Origin: Mansonella perstans
Lineage: Eukaryota; Nematoda; Chromadorea; Rhabditida; Onchocercidae
Length of the DNA stretch: 64,000 nt
Direction: 5' to 3'
Assembly (NCBI GenBank): GCA_037074765.1
Contig: JBAMDO010000076.1
Span: 62,001-126,000, forward strand
A model generated the notes under the pieces. It was not told where the DNA came from. It worked only from the letters and a program-made list of their open reading frames with translations, and made no database searches. A program made the translations under genes and the position numbers. Positions 63,721 through 64,000 of the stretch are shown here, in pieces (positions within the stretch are counted from its first letter, which is position 1; the number at the start of each line of letters is the position of its first letter).

Positions 63721-63885
63721 TAATTAAATTATTGTTCAATAAAAAAACTAAATGGATGACAGCGAAGTGAAACGAATCATTTTCACTCAATTTTATTTCC
63801 TTCAGTTAATTAAATTATTGTTAAATGAAGGAGAGCTGAACAGATGACAGCGAAGTGATAAAACCATCGTCACTGAATTTTAATT
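63721..63885. repeat. Two-copy imperfect tandem duplication, about 87-base period
   Basis: TTAATTAAATTATTGTT and GATGACAGCGAAGTGA occur in the same order in both copies (63721/63807 and 63755/63843). Divergence between the copies is moderate. Confidence 0.85.
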
Positions 63886-64000
63886 TTTTTCTCCTTGTTC
63901 CTATTAGAAGGAAAATAGACATAACCATATTTGTACAAATTTTCATTACATTTTTATTTCCAGACGTTTGTTGAACTATTACCAATACTTCCAATTTTTC

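Larger units (their letters stand above)
58210..64000. other. AT-rich region with simple repeats and one candidate exon pair
   Basis: Mostly low-complexity DNA: T runs at about 59190-59222 and 60047-60111, a TATG/TG microsatellite at about 59488-59580, A/G-rich stretches near 59.88-60.0 kb and near 61.4 kb, and a duplicated block at 63721-63885. Apart from two possible minus-strand exons (63374-63305 and 62128-62056) no coding sequence is supported. Confidence 0.5.

Noticed and set aside
63963..64000. Possible exon start after TTTTATTTCCAG at the window end
   Set aside because: Only 38 bases are visible; the frame is open but far too short to support a call.
1..64000. CRISPR arrays, bacterial operons, rRNA genes, spliced-leader RNA genes
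   Set aside because: None seen. The direct repeats lack spacer structure, and the one bacterial-type gene is an isolated relic.

Overview
The window looks like nuclear DNA of a parasitic nematode, most probably a filarial worm (Onchocercidae). It is strongly AT-rich. The genes have many small exons with nematode-style splice sites (TTTCAG acceptors; GTAAG, GTTAG and GTATG donors). Candidate trans-splice acceptors lie just upstream of start codons. There is a decayed BEL/Pao retrotransposon. Most tellingly, there is a broken copy of a bacterial fabZ gene, which animals do not have and which is best explained as an old transfer from a Wolbachia endosymbiont. The species cannot be named from the sequence alone.

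Layout. 1-30.9 kb is almost gene-free: microsatellites, poly-A/T tracts, a diverged repeat pair (about 8.8-9.25 and 9.9-10.3 kb) and a BEL/Pao element at 11.3-14.3 kb. In that element the reverse transcriptase/RNase H half lies on the minus strand and the integrase half on the plus strand, as if one part had been inverted in place. 30.9-36.0 kb (+) holds a complete seven-exon class A GPCR of the FMRFamide-receptor type (399 codons). 38.95-42.2 kb (+) holds a two-finger C2H2 zinc-finger gene with uncertain 3' end. 43.3-47.6 kb (-) holds a nine-exon RRP1/NNP-1/Nop52 ribosome-biogenesis gene (387 codons). 51.4-57.1 kb (-) holds an eleven-exon Spinster-type MFS transporter (475 codons). The fabZ relic (57.7-58.2 kb, +) sits in the 5' flank of the transporter. 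58.2-64 kb is low-complexity DNA with one candidate exon pair on the minus strand.

Gene models were assembled by hand. I joined exons where splice sites, intron phase and family conservation all agreed, and every listed junction is phase-consistent. The four genes are functionally unrelated (neuropeptide signalling, probable transcription factor, rRNA processing, lysosomal-type lipid transport) and do not form an operon. The most unusual observations are the bacterial fabZ pseudogene beside the transporter, the internally inverted BEL/Pao element, and several splice-site oddities (tandem in-frame donors, a tandem CAG acceptor, and a stop codon overlapping a donor).
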